From assembly GCA_023402845.1 (NCBI GenBank), contig JAEYFP010000038.1:1-64000 (forward strand): a stretch of DNA of 64,000 nucleotides, given 5' to 3'. The DNA comes from Bacillota bacterium (lineage in GTDB: Bacteria > Bacillota > Clostridia > Lachnospirales > Lachnospiraceae). The first letter of the stretch is position 1, and each line of letters opens with the position of its first letter. Shown here piece after piece: positions 26,264 to 35,600 of the stretch. A program made the translations under genes and the position numbers. The notes beneath the pieces were generated by a model. The model had not been told where the DNA came from. It searched no databases and saw only the letters and a list, made by a program, of their open reading frames with translations.

Positions 26264-27661
26264 ATGAAAAAGTTAATTGGTAGCAAGGCCTTTTACAAAG
26301 GCGTTTTAGCGATCGCAGTTCCCATTATTCTGCAGAACGGCATTGCAAACCTTGCCGGGATGCTGGACAATATTATGGTAGGGATCATCGGCACGGAGCA
26401 GATGTCTGGAGTATCGATTGTAAATCAGCTTATTTTTGTGTTTCAGCTGTGCATATTCGGAGCGGTATCAGGAGCCGGTATATTTGGAGCACAGTTTTAC
26501 GGACAAAATAACAGAGAGGGATTAAGGGATACTTTTCGCTACAAGCTTGTAATTGCTGCTGTGCTGTTATGCCTGGCGGAGGTCGTTTTTATGAGAAACG
26601 GGGCACAGCTGATTTCTCTTTATCTGCATGAAGGAGAAGGCGGAGGAAATCTGGCGGCAACCCTTGCATATGGTGAGCGGTATTTAAAGATTATGCTGAT
26701 TGGAATGGTGCCGTTTACTCTTGAGCAATGCTATTCTTCGACGCTGCGTGAAACAGGAGAGACGATTGTGCCGATGAAGGCAAGCATGATCGCAGTTCTG
26801 ATTGATACGTTTTTAAACTATGTGCTGATTTACGGAAAGCTGGGTTTTCCGGAACTCGGTGTGGATGGTGCGGCATATTCTACCGTGCTGGCGCGTTTTA
26901 TTCAGGCCGGTATCGTAATTGTCTGGACACATAGAAATCTGCAAAGAAATACATTTATGACAGATGTCTATAGAAGTCTGAGAATTCCGCTTGGGCTGAT
27001 GAAAAAAATACTGATCACCGGGCTGCCGTTGCTGCTGAATGAGACGCTTTGGGCGTCAGGTGTTGCGGCACAGACACAGTGCTATTCTGTAAGGGGATTG
27101 TCCGTTGTGGCAAGCTTAAATATTAATTCAACAATATACAATGTATTTACGATTGTATTTATTGCTTTGGGTGATTCGGTTGCAATTATTGTCGGTCAGA
27201 TGCTTGGAGCCGGAAAATTAAAGGAGGCCAGAGAGACCGCCTATAAGATTATATTTTTTTCTGTCGGCTGCTGTTTGATTGTGGGAGCTGCCTTGTTCGG
27301 TACGGCACATTTGTTCCCGAGAATCTATAATACAACGGATGAGATACGTTCCATGGCGACAGGAATGATTCGGATTTCTGCTGTCATGATGCCGCTGCAG
27401 GCGTTCCTTCATGCTACCTATTTTACAATCCGGTCAGGGGGAAAGACAGTAATCACATTTTTATTTGACAGTGTATTTCTTTGGATTGTGGCTGTGCCTG
27501 CAGCCTATCTGCTGGCTTATCATACGGGGCTTCCGATTCTTACGGTATTTTTACTTTGTCAGCTGCTGGACTGTATCAAGGCAGCGGTTGGGTGGTTGAT
27601 TATGGTAAGTGGGGTGTGGGTGCAAAACATCGTGGGAGAATTACAGCTTGATTCTCAATAA
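26264..27661 (+). CDS. MATE-family efflux transporter
   Basis: At 465 residues with twelve predicted membrane segments, this is a multidrug and toxic compound extrusion (MATE, NorM/DinF-like) exporter driven by Na+ or H+. N-terminal motifs PIILQNGIANLAGMLDNIMVG and IFGAQFYGQ fit the family. An in-frame ATG at 26219 lies inside the xylA terminator, so I use ATG 26264, which has a GTGGAG ribosome site. It stands alone between xylA and hppA. Substrate unknown. Confidence 0.88.
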   Translation: MKKLIGSKAFYKGVLAIAVPIILQNGIANLAGMLDNIMVGIIGTEQMSGVSIVNQLIFVFQLCIFGAVSGAGIFGAQFYGQNNREGLRDTFRYKLVIAAVLLCLAEVVFMRNGAQLISLYLHEGEGGGNLAATLAYGERYLKIMLIGMVPFTLEQCYSSTLRETGETIVPMKASMIAVLIDTFLNYVLIYGKLGFPELGVDGAAYSTVLARFIQAGIVIVWTHRNLQRNTFMTDVYRSLRIPLGLMKKILITGLPLLLNETLWASGVAAQTQCYSVRGLSVVASLNINSTIYNVFTIVFIALGDSVAIIVGQMLGAGKLKEARETAYKIIFFSVGCCLIVGAALFGTAHLFPRIYNTTDEIRSMATGMIRISAVMMPLQAFLHATYFTIRSGGKTVITFLFDSVFLWIVAVPAAYLLAYHTGLPILTVFLLCQLLDCIKAAVGWLIMVSGVWVQNIVGELQLDSQ

Positions 27662-27853
27662 AGATCAATCCTATTCCTTAAAAATATAAAGAAACTCTAT
27701 CAAATAAAATTGATAATTTATATGGATTATGCACAAAAAAAAATTATTGAATACTTACAAATTGCCTATGGATTTTATTAAAAAATGTGGTAAGATTAAC
27801 AATGGTAGAGAAGAAAGGTTTTTTAAAATAAAACGTAGGAGGTTTATAGTATT

Positions 27854-29941
27854 ATGGGTAGTTTGAATTTATTTTTAGTCATTTCCATCATTGTTTCATT
27901 CCTCGCGTTCCTGTTTGCATTATGGCTGTACCGTTGGGTTTCTGCACAGCCATCTTCAAACAAAAGAATAGAAGAGGTCGGAGGCTATATTAGGAAGGGT
28001 GCAAATACATTCCTTAAAAAGGAGTATCTTGTACTGACAAAATTCTGTGGGGGAGCTGCTATTTTGATTTTTCTTTTTCTGCCTGCTCCAATTTGGAAAA
28101 CAGCCAGTATTTTAGATAACTTTACGATTGTACTTGCTTACCTTTGCGGTACTGTTTTTTCTGCGATTGCAGGTAAAATCGGTATTCAGGTTGCAACAAT
28201 TGCCAATATTAAGACGGCCGAGGCGGCTAAGAGCGGCGGTTTGAAGCCTTCTTTTCTGGCAGCTTTCCGCGGTGGTTCTGTTATGGGTATGGCCGTTGTC
28301 GGAAGTTCTCTTTTAGGCGTGAGCCTTGTTATGCTTATCACAAAGGATTCAACTGCATTACTTGGATTCAGCTTTGGTGCAAGCTCTTTAGCATTGTTTG
28401 CTAAGGCAGGCGGCGGAATTTTTACAAAGACGGCCGATATCAGCGCCGATCTTGTAGGTAAGGTAGAACTTGGAATTCCTGAGGATGATCCTCGTAACCC
28501 GGCCGTAATCGCTGATAATGTAGGTGATAACGTAGGTGATGTTGCGGGTATGGGAGCCGATCTGTTCGATTCTAACGTGGCATCCATGGCATCTGCTCTC
28601 GTAATGGCGATTGCACTTGGAAATAAGCTGGGTGTGGATTTTTCAGCAATGGTATTCTGCTATGCGGCTTTGGGACTTCTTTCTTCTATTATCGGAGTTA
28701 TGGCGGCTCGTATGGGCCAGAAGGGTGATCCTACAGTTGCGTTGAATAAAAGTACATATATTACGACAGGGATCTTTGCAGTATTAACGGCAGCTGCAAC
28801 AGCTGTTTTCAATTTTGACTGGCGTATTTGGGGCGCAACAGCAATCGGCCTCTTTGTTGGTGTCATCATTGGTATTACAAGTGATTATTTTACGAATGAT
28901 AATAAAAAGCCCGTTCGTAATGTTGCAAAGGCATCGGAATCCGGTCCGGCATTTACGATCCTCTCCGGTGTATCTTATGGTTTCCTGAGCGTTTTGCCGG
29001 CAATGGTCGGAATCGGCGTTGCTGCTCTGTTTTCTTATAACCTTTGTGCATCGATTGACCCAAGCAGTCCGATGGCAGGTATGTTCGGTATTTCTATGGC
29101 AGCAGTCGGAATGCTTTCGATTGTCGGAATGATTATTTCAAACGATGCTTATGGTCCGATTGCAGATAATGCGAGAGGTCTTGTAGAAATGGGTGATTTG
29201 GGTGAAGAAGCGCTTGAAATTACCGACTCTCTTGACAGCGCAGGCAACACGGTTAAGGCTGTAACGAAGGGCTTTGCTATTGCTGCTGCAGGACTTACGA
29301 TTATTTCCCTGCTCGGCGCGTTTATGAGTGAAGTAAATGAAGCCGCAGGCGAAACAGTGCTGACAGGCTTTGATATCATTAACCCGACAGTATTCTTCGG
29401 AATGCTTGTAGGTGCTGCAATTCCGGCTATTTTCTCAGCGATGCTGATGCTTGGCGTTGACCGTAACGCACAGAGAATGGTTGCTGAAATCCATCGTCAG
29501 TTCAGAGAGATTATTGGCCTTAAGGAAGGTAAGCCGGGTGTTATTCCTGAGTATGACAAGTGTATTGATATTGCCACTGATGGTGCTTTAAAGGAGCTGA
29601 TCCCTGCAGGTCTTATGAGTATTCTTGCTACAATTGCAGTTGGATTTATCGGCGGCGTTGAGGCAATGGGAGGATACCTTGCCGGAAATATCGTCAGCGG
29701 TCTTCTGCTTGCTCTGTTCATGAGTAACTCAGGCGGTTTGTGGGATAATGCCAAGAAGTATATCGAGGCAGGCGGAAATGGCGGCAAGGGCAGCGAAGCT
29801 CATAAGTCCGCAGTCGTAGGCGATACAGTCGGCGATCCGTTCAAGGATACGGCAGGTCCGTCCATTAATACGCAGATTACGGTTGTTTCTCTGGTTGCAT
29901 CCCTGATGTCTTCCATGTTCCTTGCATTCTCTATTTTCTAA
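27854..29941 (+). CDS. hppA: membrane-bound proton-translocating pyrophosphatase
   Basis: This 695-residue protein with about sixteen membrane segments hydrolyses pyrophosphate and pumps cations. The catalytic cluster DDPRNPAVIADNVGDNVGD and the C-terminal VVGDTVGDPFKDTAGPS are complete. In the GNTVKAVTKG segment the residue after GNTV is lysine; lysine at this place is known to mark the K+-independent, H+-pumping class, where K+-dependent Na+ or H+ pumps have alanine. So a K+-independent H+ pump is predicted. It is monocistronic with AGGAGG ahead and a clear terminator behind. Confidence 0.95.
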   Translation: MGSLNLFLVISIIVSFLAFLFALWLYRWVSAQPSSNKRIEEVGGYIRKGANTFLKKEYLVLTKFCGGAAILIFLFLPAPIWKTASILDNFTIVLAYLCGTVFSAIAGKIGIQVATIANIKTAEAAKSGGLKPSFLAAFRGGSVMGMAVVGSSLLGVSLVMLITKDSTALLGFSFGASSLALFAKAGGGIFTKTADISADLVGKVELGIPEDDPRNPAVIADNVGDNVGDVAGMGADLFDSNVASMASALVMAIALGNKLGVDFSAMVFCYAALGLLSSIIGVMAARMGQKGDPTVALNKSTYITTGIFAVLTAAATAVFNFDWRIWGATAIGLFVGVIIGITSDYFTNDNKKPVRNVAKASESGPAFTILSGVSYGFLSVLPAMVGIGVAALFSYNLCASIDPSSPMAGMFGISMAAVGMLSIVGMIISNDAYGPIADNARGLVEMGDLGEEALEITDSLDSAGNTVKAVTKGFAIAAAGLTIISLLGAFMSEVNEAAGETVLTGFDIINPTVFFGMLVGAAIPAIFSAMLMLGVDRNAQRMVAEIHRQFREIIGLKEGKPGVIPEYDKCIDIATDGALKELIPAGLMSILATIAVGFIGGVEAMGGYLAGNIVSGLLLALFMSNSGGLWDNAKKYIEAGGNGGKGSEAHKSAVVGDTVGDPFKDTAGPSINTQITVVSLVASLMSSMFLAFSIF

Positions 29942-29969
29942 GGATTGGGACAACCTATTATTTAAAATT

Positions 29970-30009
29970 ATCAGGAGCACGGCGATTTGCTGCGCTCCTG
30001 ATTTTTTTG
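29970..30009 (+). terminator. hppA terminator
   Basis: ATCAGGAGC and GCTCCTGAT (29970-29978 and 29994-30002) pair and are followed by seven T residues. Confidence 0.85.
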
Positions 30010-30046
30010 GCAAGAAGCTGATAAGCCCGGGACCTTTGTTCAGCTA

Positions 30047-30075
30047 TTGCTACATTTAATAAGAAATTGTATAAT
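30047..30075 (+). promoter_or_regulatory. agrB promoter
   Basis: TTGCTA at 30047-30052 and TATAAT at 30070-30075 are 17 bp apart. The repeats found before agrD are not present here. Confidence 0.6.
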
Positions 30076-30135
30076 AGAAAGTGAAGAAACAAGGACAGAA
30101 AAAAGCGGCAGTCTGATGCGGATAAGGAAGAGAAA

Positions 30136-30735
30136 ATGGAAAAAATTGCAGAGCGGCTTGTTGCCTGGCAGATTCAAAAGAAGGTAATAAAAGAAGAAGA
30201 TAAGGCGGCGTATGTTTATGCATACGAAACGCTGCTGATGCGTGTGATCAACCTTTTGATCGCGGTTATTGCAGGGGTTGTGACAAAAAATCTCCTTGCG
30301 GTAGTTCTTTTTCTTGTGTCGTATATCCCGCTCAGGACCTATGCGGGCGGATATCATTCACGGGACAGCATCCGGTGCATGATACTTTCTACATTGCTGA
30401 TCCTTGGAGTGGCAATCGTCACAAAGATTCCTCTCCATGAGGAGTCACTGTTCGGATTTTTTGTTTATATAGGGATTGGGATTTTCTCTTATGCTGTGGT
30501 TCTTTTTACTGTGCCGGTTGCAGATGAAAACAAGCCGCTTTCGGAGGAAGAAAAGAGAAAATATGCCGCTAAAGCGAGGTTAATCGCCACAATTATAATC
30601 ATGGCAACATTGGTATGTCTCTTGATCGGAAAACCTGAGATCAGCGGCGTACTGCTTCTGGTACAGCCTGTTATGGCATGCATGCTGATTCTCGGAATTA
30701 TTAATAACCGACGCCTGCAAAAGAATACGATCTGA
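30136..30735 (+). CDS. agrB: AgrB-like autoinducer peptide-processing protease
   Basis: The 199-residue membrane protein has about five or six hydrophobic segments and the AgrB active site: H74 in RTYAGGYHS and C81, the same seven-residue spacing as H77/C84 of Staphylococcus aureus AgrB. AgrB cleaves AgrD after the ring and forms the thiolactone. It lies 5.6 kb downstream of agrD, on the same strand, behind three unrelated genes and with its own promoter. It is the only AgrB seen here and is the probable partner of the AgrD at 24387, although another AgrD outside the window cannot be excluded. Confidence 0.9.
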   Translation: MEKIAERLVAWQIQKKVIKEEDKAAYVYAYETLLMRVINLLIAVIAGVVTKNLLAVVLFLVSYIPLRTYAGGYHSRDSIRCMILSTLLILGVAIVTKIPLHEESLFGFFVYIGIGIFSYAVVLFTVPVADENKPLSEEEKRKYAAKARLIATIIIMATLVCLLIGKPEISGVLLLVQPVMACMLILGIINNRRLQKNTI

Positions 30736-30785
30736 AAAATTCTGCCGGAAGTGTTCCCCTGACGGACATTTCGACAAGACTCTGA

Positions 30786-31127
30786 TTATTGTTTGCTTTT
30801 TAAAAAAATAACATAATCATGAGCGGTCTTTCTGTTAACCGCATTCAGGGAGATGGAGTCCGATAAATAATCACCGTACGTAAGGCCTTTGATGAAAGTT
30901 TCATTTAAACTGTCAGCACGTCCGGGATAATTTGTCTTACCAAGCAAATAATCTGCGGAAACTCTGTAATAGTCTGCTAAGACCATTAAATGCCTTGTCG
31001 GAAGCTCATGTTTGCCGGTTTCATATCCAGAATAGACCTGCTGTGAAATATTAAGCACATCCGCAATGGTTTTCTGCTTCAGATCATTATCTTCCCGCAA
31101 GCTTTTTACTCTTTCCTGAATCGTCAT
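30786..31127 (-). CDS. XRE-family transcriptional regulator, paralogue 1
   Basis: This 113-residue protein has a Cro/C1-type helix-turn-helix in its first 65 residues (DLKQKTIADVLNISQQVYSGYE, preceded by RVKSLREDN) and a short C-terminal tail (FIKGLTYGDYLSDS) that may be a dimer or effector part. I used ATG 31125-31127 with GAGGTG upstream; a frame start at 31169 is less likely. It converges with agrB. A close paralogue lies at 37574-37930, and the two bracket the oxygen-defence genes. Confidence 0.88.
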   Translation of the reverse strand: MTIQERVKSLREDNDLKQKTIADVLNISQQVYSGYETGKHELPTRHLMVLADYYRVSADYLLGKTNYPGRADSLNETFIKGLTYGDYLSDSISLNAVNRKTAHDYVIFLKSKQ

Positions 31128-31312
31128 ATAATTCACCTCACTTAGCTGTAATTCGAGGATAACATACATTAATTGATGGTATGCCGCATAACAACAAAAC
31201 GATGTAAAAAAGTAGAAAATATTTTAATTTGATGTGTAAAAACTGCTGTCGGCATTATCTTTTGTTAAACGCTGTACGTATAAAGCGGACAATTATATTT
31301 TTCTTAAATGAA

Positions 31313-31338
31313 GAATAAATATTCATTTATATTTATTC
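31313..31338. other. AT-rich inverted repeat in a 380-bp gene-free stretch
   Basis: GAATAAATA and its complement (31313-31321 with 31330-31338) flank an 8-base centre. It lies between the divergent XRE gene and rubredoxin, about 65 bp upstream of the rubredoxin -35 box. It could be an operator. Apart from this and the promoter at 31403 I see nothing else in 31128-31511. Confidence 0.3.
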
Positions 31339-31402
31339 CTAAAAATACTAATATTTTCAAAATATATACATAAATTAGAAAGAAAAAACTATTGGATAAG
31401 GA

Positions 31403-31432
31403 TTGAAAATACAGTCTGCATTATGTTATAAT
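31403..31432 (+). promoter_or_regulatory. promoter of the rubredoxin-desulfoferrodoxin operon
   Basis: TTGAAA at 31403-31408 and TATAAT at 31427-31432 are 18 bp apart, with an extended -10 (TGT before TATAAT). A leader of about 70 bases precedes the first gene. Confidence 0.7.
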
Positions 31433-31511
31433 GCTCTCAGGCTAGGATATTTGTCTGACGGGAAAAACCGTTTGTAAATGTCTGTGTGAAAAAACAAACA
31501 GGAGGTAAAGT

Positions 31512-31667
31512 ATGAGCAAATATGTGTGTGTATGTGGTTATGTATATGACCCGGAACTAGGTGATCCTGATGCAGGCATTGCGCCTGGTACAGCTTTTGA
31601 AGATCTGCCGGAAGATTGGGTATGCCCGATGTGCGGACTTGGAAAGGATATGTTTACGGCAGAATAA
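31512..31667 (+). CDS. rubredoxin with an unusual Cys-X-Cys first knuckle
   Basis: The 51-residue product is a rubredoxin, a one-iron electron carrier that supplies superoxide reductase and flavodiiron proteins. The second knuckle is normal (C38-P-M-C41-G), as is the core GYVYDPELGDPDAGIAPGTAF. The first knuckle reads C6-V-C8-G, one residue shorter than the standard C-X2-C-G. The codons TGT GTA TGT GGT sit in a TGTG-rich run, where a three-base deletion is easy. AGGAGG precedes the ATG. It is followed 69 bases later by desulfoferrodoxin. Confidence 0.92.
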   Translation: MSKYVCVCGYVYDPELGDPDAGIAPGTAFEDLPEDWVCPMCGLGKDMFTAE

Positions 31668-31736
31668 TTGATGCCGCTAATACCGGATGCTATTGATTGT
31701 ACTTCATATATTATATGAAAAGGAGTGTGGAGAAGT

Positions 31737-32114
31737 ATGGAATTAAAGTTTTATAAGTGTCAATTGTGCGGTAAAATGATTGCAATGGTAAAGGACAGCG
31801 GTGTTCCGACAATCTGCTGCGGACAACCTATGGTAGAAATCATACCGGGCACAACAGATGCGGCGACAGAAAAACATGTACCGGTTATCAGCGCAGACGG
31901 AAACAAGGTTACCGTATCGGTAGGCTCCGTAGCACACCCTATGGCAGAAGAACACTATATTGAATGGATTACGATCAGCACAAAGAATGGTGCACAGTGC
32001 AGGGAATTAAAGCCGGGTGACGCCCCTCAGGCTGAGTTTGTACTGGCGGAAGGCGATGAAGTTGCTTATGCGCTTGCTTATTGTAATCTACATAGTTTAT
32101 GGAAATCCAAGTAA
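31737..32114 (+). CDS. dfx: desulfoferrodoxin (superoxide reductase, two-iron type)
   Basis: This 125-residue protein reduces superoxide to hydrogen peroxide using electrons from rubredoxin. The N-terminal desulforedoxin-type centre has C9, C12 (CQLC) and the adjacent C28-C29 pair. The catalytic centre II ligands are visible in EKHVP, in HPM and HYIEWI, and in the C-terminal CNLHSLW. I chose ATG 31737 because the product then begins MELKFYKC, the normal start; a GTG at 31725 is in frame. Confidence 0.95.
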   Translation: MELKFYKCQLCGKMIAMVKDSGVPTICCGQPMVEIIPGTTDAATEKHVPVISADGNKVTVSVGSVAHPMAEEHYIEWITISTKNGAQCRELKPGDAPQAEFVLAEGDEVAYALAYCNLHSLWKSK

Positions 32115-32140
32115 CGAATAAATAGAGAGGAGACAATCCG

Positions 32141-32455
32141 ATGCATTGTCCAATTTGTAGAGCGGAAATAAAAGAAGTGATTGTATGTGACATTGTACGT
32201 ATCGGTGACGAATTTCATTATGTGGAGATCGTTTCACCGGTTCTGTTCAGTGAAGAATTTGATTTGGAAAAAGGAAAGATTTTTAGCTATGAACTTTTCA
32301 AGAAAGCAGTGGCAAAGAAGTACTTATGCGAGCCGGAGGCGGTTCAGTCCAAATATATTGACGGCCTTGAGGTTCCGAAGGAAGCTTACGAAAAGTTAGA
32401 CAAGAGGGAGAAGAATCTTGGCTGCCGTTGTCCGGTTTGTGAGGACTTTATTTAA
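32141..32455 (+). CDS. unknown small protein with N- and C-terminal cysteine pairs
   Basis: The 104-residue product is not one I recognise. It starts MHCPIC and ends CRCPVCEDFI, so four or five cysteines at the two ends could form one metal site or zinc/iron ribbon, with about 80 charged residues between. It follows rubredoxin and desulfoferrodoxin in what looks like one transcript (26 bases after dfx, with GAGGAG), suggesting a redox or metal-handling role. No signal peptide or membrane segment. Confidence 0.7.
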   Translation: MHCPICRAEIKEVIVCDIVRIGDEFHYVEIVSPVLFSEEFDLEKGKIFSYELFKKAVAKKYLCEPEAVQSKYIDGLEVPKEAYEKLDKREKNLGCRCPVCEDFI

Positions 32456-32535
32456 TCCCATGCAGTTGTAGAAACCCTTGCTACAGATTTGATCTGTCAA
32501 ATGAAATCGGGTTTGTCTTTCATACGGAATACTAT

Positions 32536-32602
32536 CAGAAATCCCCCTTTGTTGAACGGAGTATGGTTTTTAACTATATAATGAAATAAAGGGGGATTTC
32601 TG
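32536..32602. promoter_or_regulatory. inverted repeat flanking the probable nifJ promoter
   Basis: Perfect 15-bp arms (32536-32550 and 32588-32602) enclose 37 bases that hold TTGAAC at 32552-32557 and TATAAT at 32577-32582 (spacer 19). The enclosed DNA also carries a near-palindrome (32562-32578) resembling one at 46674-46690. No T-run follows, so it is not a standard terminator. The arms could be repressor half-sites or part of a mobile repeat. Confidence 0.5.
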
Positions 32603-32673
32603 CAGATCAATATAGGAACTCCGAAACCCAGGCGCAAAACAATCAGCAATAGGACAATGAAAGGCGGAAATGG

Positions 32674-35600
32674 ATGAATGATATGAAATTAAAACGAAAA
32701 CTCAAAACAATGGATGGAAATGAAGCAGCTGCGCATGTTTCTTATGCGTATTCAGAGGTTGCGGCTATTTACCCAATCACCCCTTCTTCTCCGATGGCAG
32801 AGCACATCGACGAATGGGCAACAAAGGGAAGGGAGAATATTTTTGACCGCTTAGTATCCATATCAGAAATGCAGTCTGAGGCCGGAGCAGCCGGAGCGGT
32901 ACACGGTTCGCTGGCAGCGGGAGCGTTGACGACGACGTTTACTTCCTCACAGGGTCTTTTATTGATGATACCGAATATGTACAAAATGGCGGGAGAGCTT
33001 TTGCCGGCAGTTCTTGATGTAGCTGCCAGAACGATTGCCACCCACGCATTGTCTATTTTCGGTGACCATCAGGATATTTATTCCTGCAGACAGACAGGCT
33101 TTGCAATGCTCTGTTCGTCCAGCGTGCAGGAAGTTATGGATTTGACACCGGTTTCCCATTGCTCCGCTGTAAAGGGAAGCGTTCCTTTTGTCAATTTTTT
33201 TGACGGTTTCCGTACATCTCACGAATACCAGAAAATCGAAGCATGGGATTATAAGGATTTGAAGGATTTGATGGATATGGATGCGCTTCAGGCATTCCGC
33301 GATCATGCATTGAATCCGGAGCATCCGTGCCAGCGCGGCAGTGTGCAGCAGCCGGAAGTATTCTTCCAGGCAAGAGAAGCCTCCAACCGCTACTATGATG
33401 TGCTTCCTGAGGTAGTAGAGGATTACATGAATAAGGTCAATGAACGAATTGGCACGGACTATAAGCTTTTCAACTATTATGGGGCTCAGGATGCAGAGAA
33501 GATTATTATCGCGATGGGTTCCGTATGTGAGACGATTGAGGAAACAATTGATTATCTGATGGCAAAGGGTGAAAAGGTTGGTGTCGTCAAGGTTCGTTTG
33601 TACAGGCCGTTTTCCGTAAAGCACTTGATCGATGTGATTCCTTCCACCGTAAAAGAAATTGCCGTACTGGACAGGACGAAAGAGCCAGGTTCTATCGGTG
33701 AGCCGCTTTATCTGGATGTATTGGCAGCCATTCAGGGAAGCCCGTTTGAGGGTGCGAAGCTGTACACGGGCCGCTATGGCATCAGCTCCAAGGATACGAC
33801 CCCGGGGCAGATTCTCGCGGTATATAAAAATACCGAAAAGAAACGTTTTACGATCGGCATTATCGACGATGTGACAAATTTATCGCTGGCAGTAGAGGAA
33901 GAGCCGTATACTGCTTCCAAGGAAATGATCAGCTGTAAGTTCTGGGGACTGGGTGCGGACGGTACCGTAGGCGCCAATAAAAACTCGATTAAGATCATCG
34001 GAGATAACACAGACTTATATGCGCAGGCATATTTTGCTTATGATTCTAAAAAATCAGGCGGCGTTACGATCTCTCATCTCCGTTTCGGAAAAGAAAAAAT
34101 ACGTTCGACTTATCTGATCAACAAAGCGGATTTTGTAGCATGCCATAATCCTTCCTATGTTCATAAATATAATATGGTACAGGATTTGAAGGATGACGGA
34201 ACATTCCTGCTGAACTGCCTGTGGGATGAAAAAGAGCTGGAGGAACATCTTCCGGGGCAGGTTAAGAAATATATCGCGGATCACAACATCCATTTATATC
34301 TGATTAATGGTATGAAAATAGGCAAGGATATCGGATTAGGCGGTCGCATTAATACTGTGCTGCAGGCCGCTTTCTTTAAGCTGGCAAACGTTATTCCTGT
34401 CGATGAGGCGATTGCCTATATGAAGGATGCCGCAAAAAAAACGTACGAGCGTAAGGGCGAGGAAGTTGTCCGCATGAATTATGCCGCAATTGAAAAGGGT
34501 GTTTCTGAGGTCATAGAGGTAGGGGTACCGGAGTCTTGGAAAGACTGTGAGCCTGAGGTGCTTGTTCCGCTCGTTTCCGTAGAAAATCGAGATGGCCGCA
34601 GCAAGAATAGCCAGGAGGTTGTGGACTTTGCCAATAAGATTCAGATTGCGGTCGGTATGCAGGAAGGCGATAAGCTTCCGGTTTCCGCATTCACAGGTTA
34701 TGTTGACGGCAGCTCTCCATCGGGAACCTCCGCATTTGAGCACAGAGGTACGGCTGTCGATGTACCGGTATGGATTCCCGAGAACTGTGTGCAGTGTAAT
34801 CAATGTGGGTTTGTATGTCCGCATGGTGTTATCAGGCCGATTACTTTGACAGAGGAAGAAAAGGCTGCGGCACCGGAAGGCACGGAGACCTCTCCGATGC
34901 TTGGGTTGGAAGGGTTGTCATTTGGTATTATTATTTCGACCGAGGATTGTATGGGTTGCGGATCCTGCGCAAATGTCTGCCCCGGGAAACAGGGTAATAA
35001 AGCGTTGGTGATGACACCGCATGAGGAAGTGAGCGAGAAACAGCAGAAGACTTTTGACTGGTGCAAAACGCTTCCTGAGAAGCCACAACTATTTGAAAAA
35101 TTTAAGCTGGAATCCGTAAAGGGCAGCCAGTTTAAGAAGCCGCTCTTAGAGTTTTCCGGAGCCTGTGCCGGATGCGGAGAGACTCCTTATGCCAAGCTGG
35201 TGACACACCTGTTTGGAGAACGTCTGATGATTGCAAATGCGACCGGGTGTTCGTCTATTTGGGGAAATTCTTCTCCTTCTACACCGTATACCGCAAATAA
35301 TAGCGGCAGGGGTCCGGCATGGTCAAACTCTCTTTTCGAGGATAATGCGGAATTTGGTTATGGCATGGAGATGGCGCAGAATGTCCGCAGGAATTCTGTT
35401 TTGGGATTGGTGAATAAGCTTGCGGATAAAGCGGTAAATGAGGATTTAACAAACGCATGCCGTACTTATCTCGATACGTTTTTTGACGGAAAAGAAAATG
35501 CAAAGGCAACGGATGTGTTAGTCGATCTGTTGAAGAGCACTTCGACAGAGGATACGGAAGCAAAGACCTTGATTGGAGAACTATTGAAAAGCAAAGAAAC

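Noticed and set aside
32959..33624. A 221-codon minus-strand frame inside nifJ
   Set aside because: It lies fully antisense to conserved PFOR domains, with no ribosome site or recognisable domain; a shadow frame.
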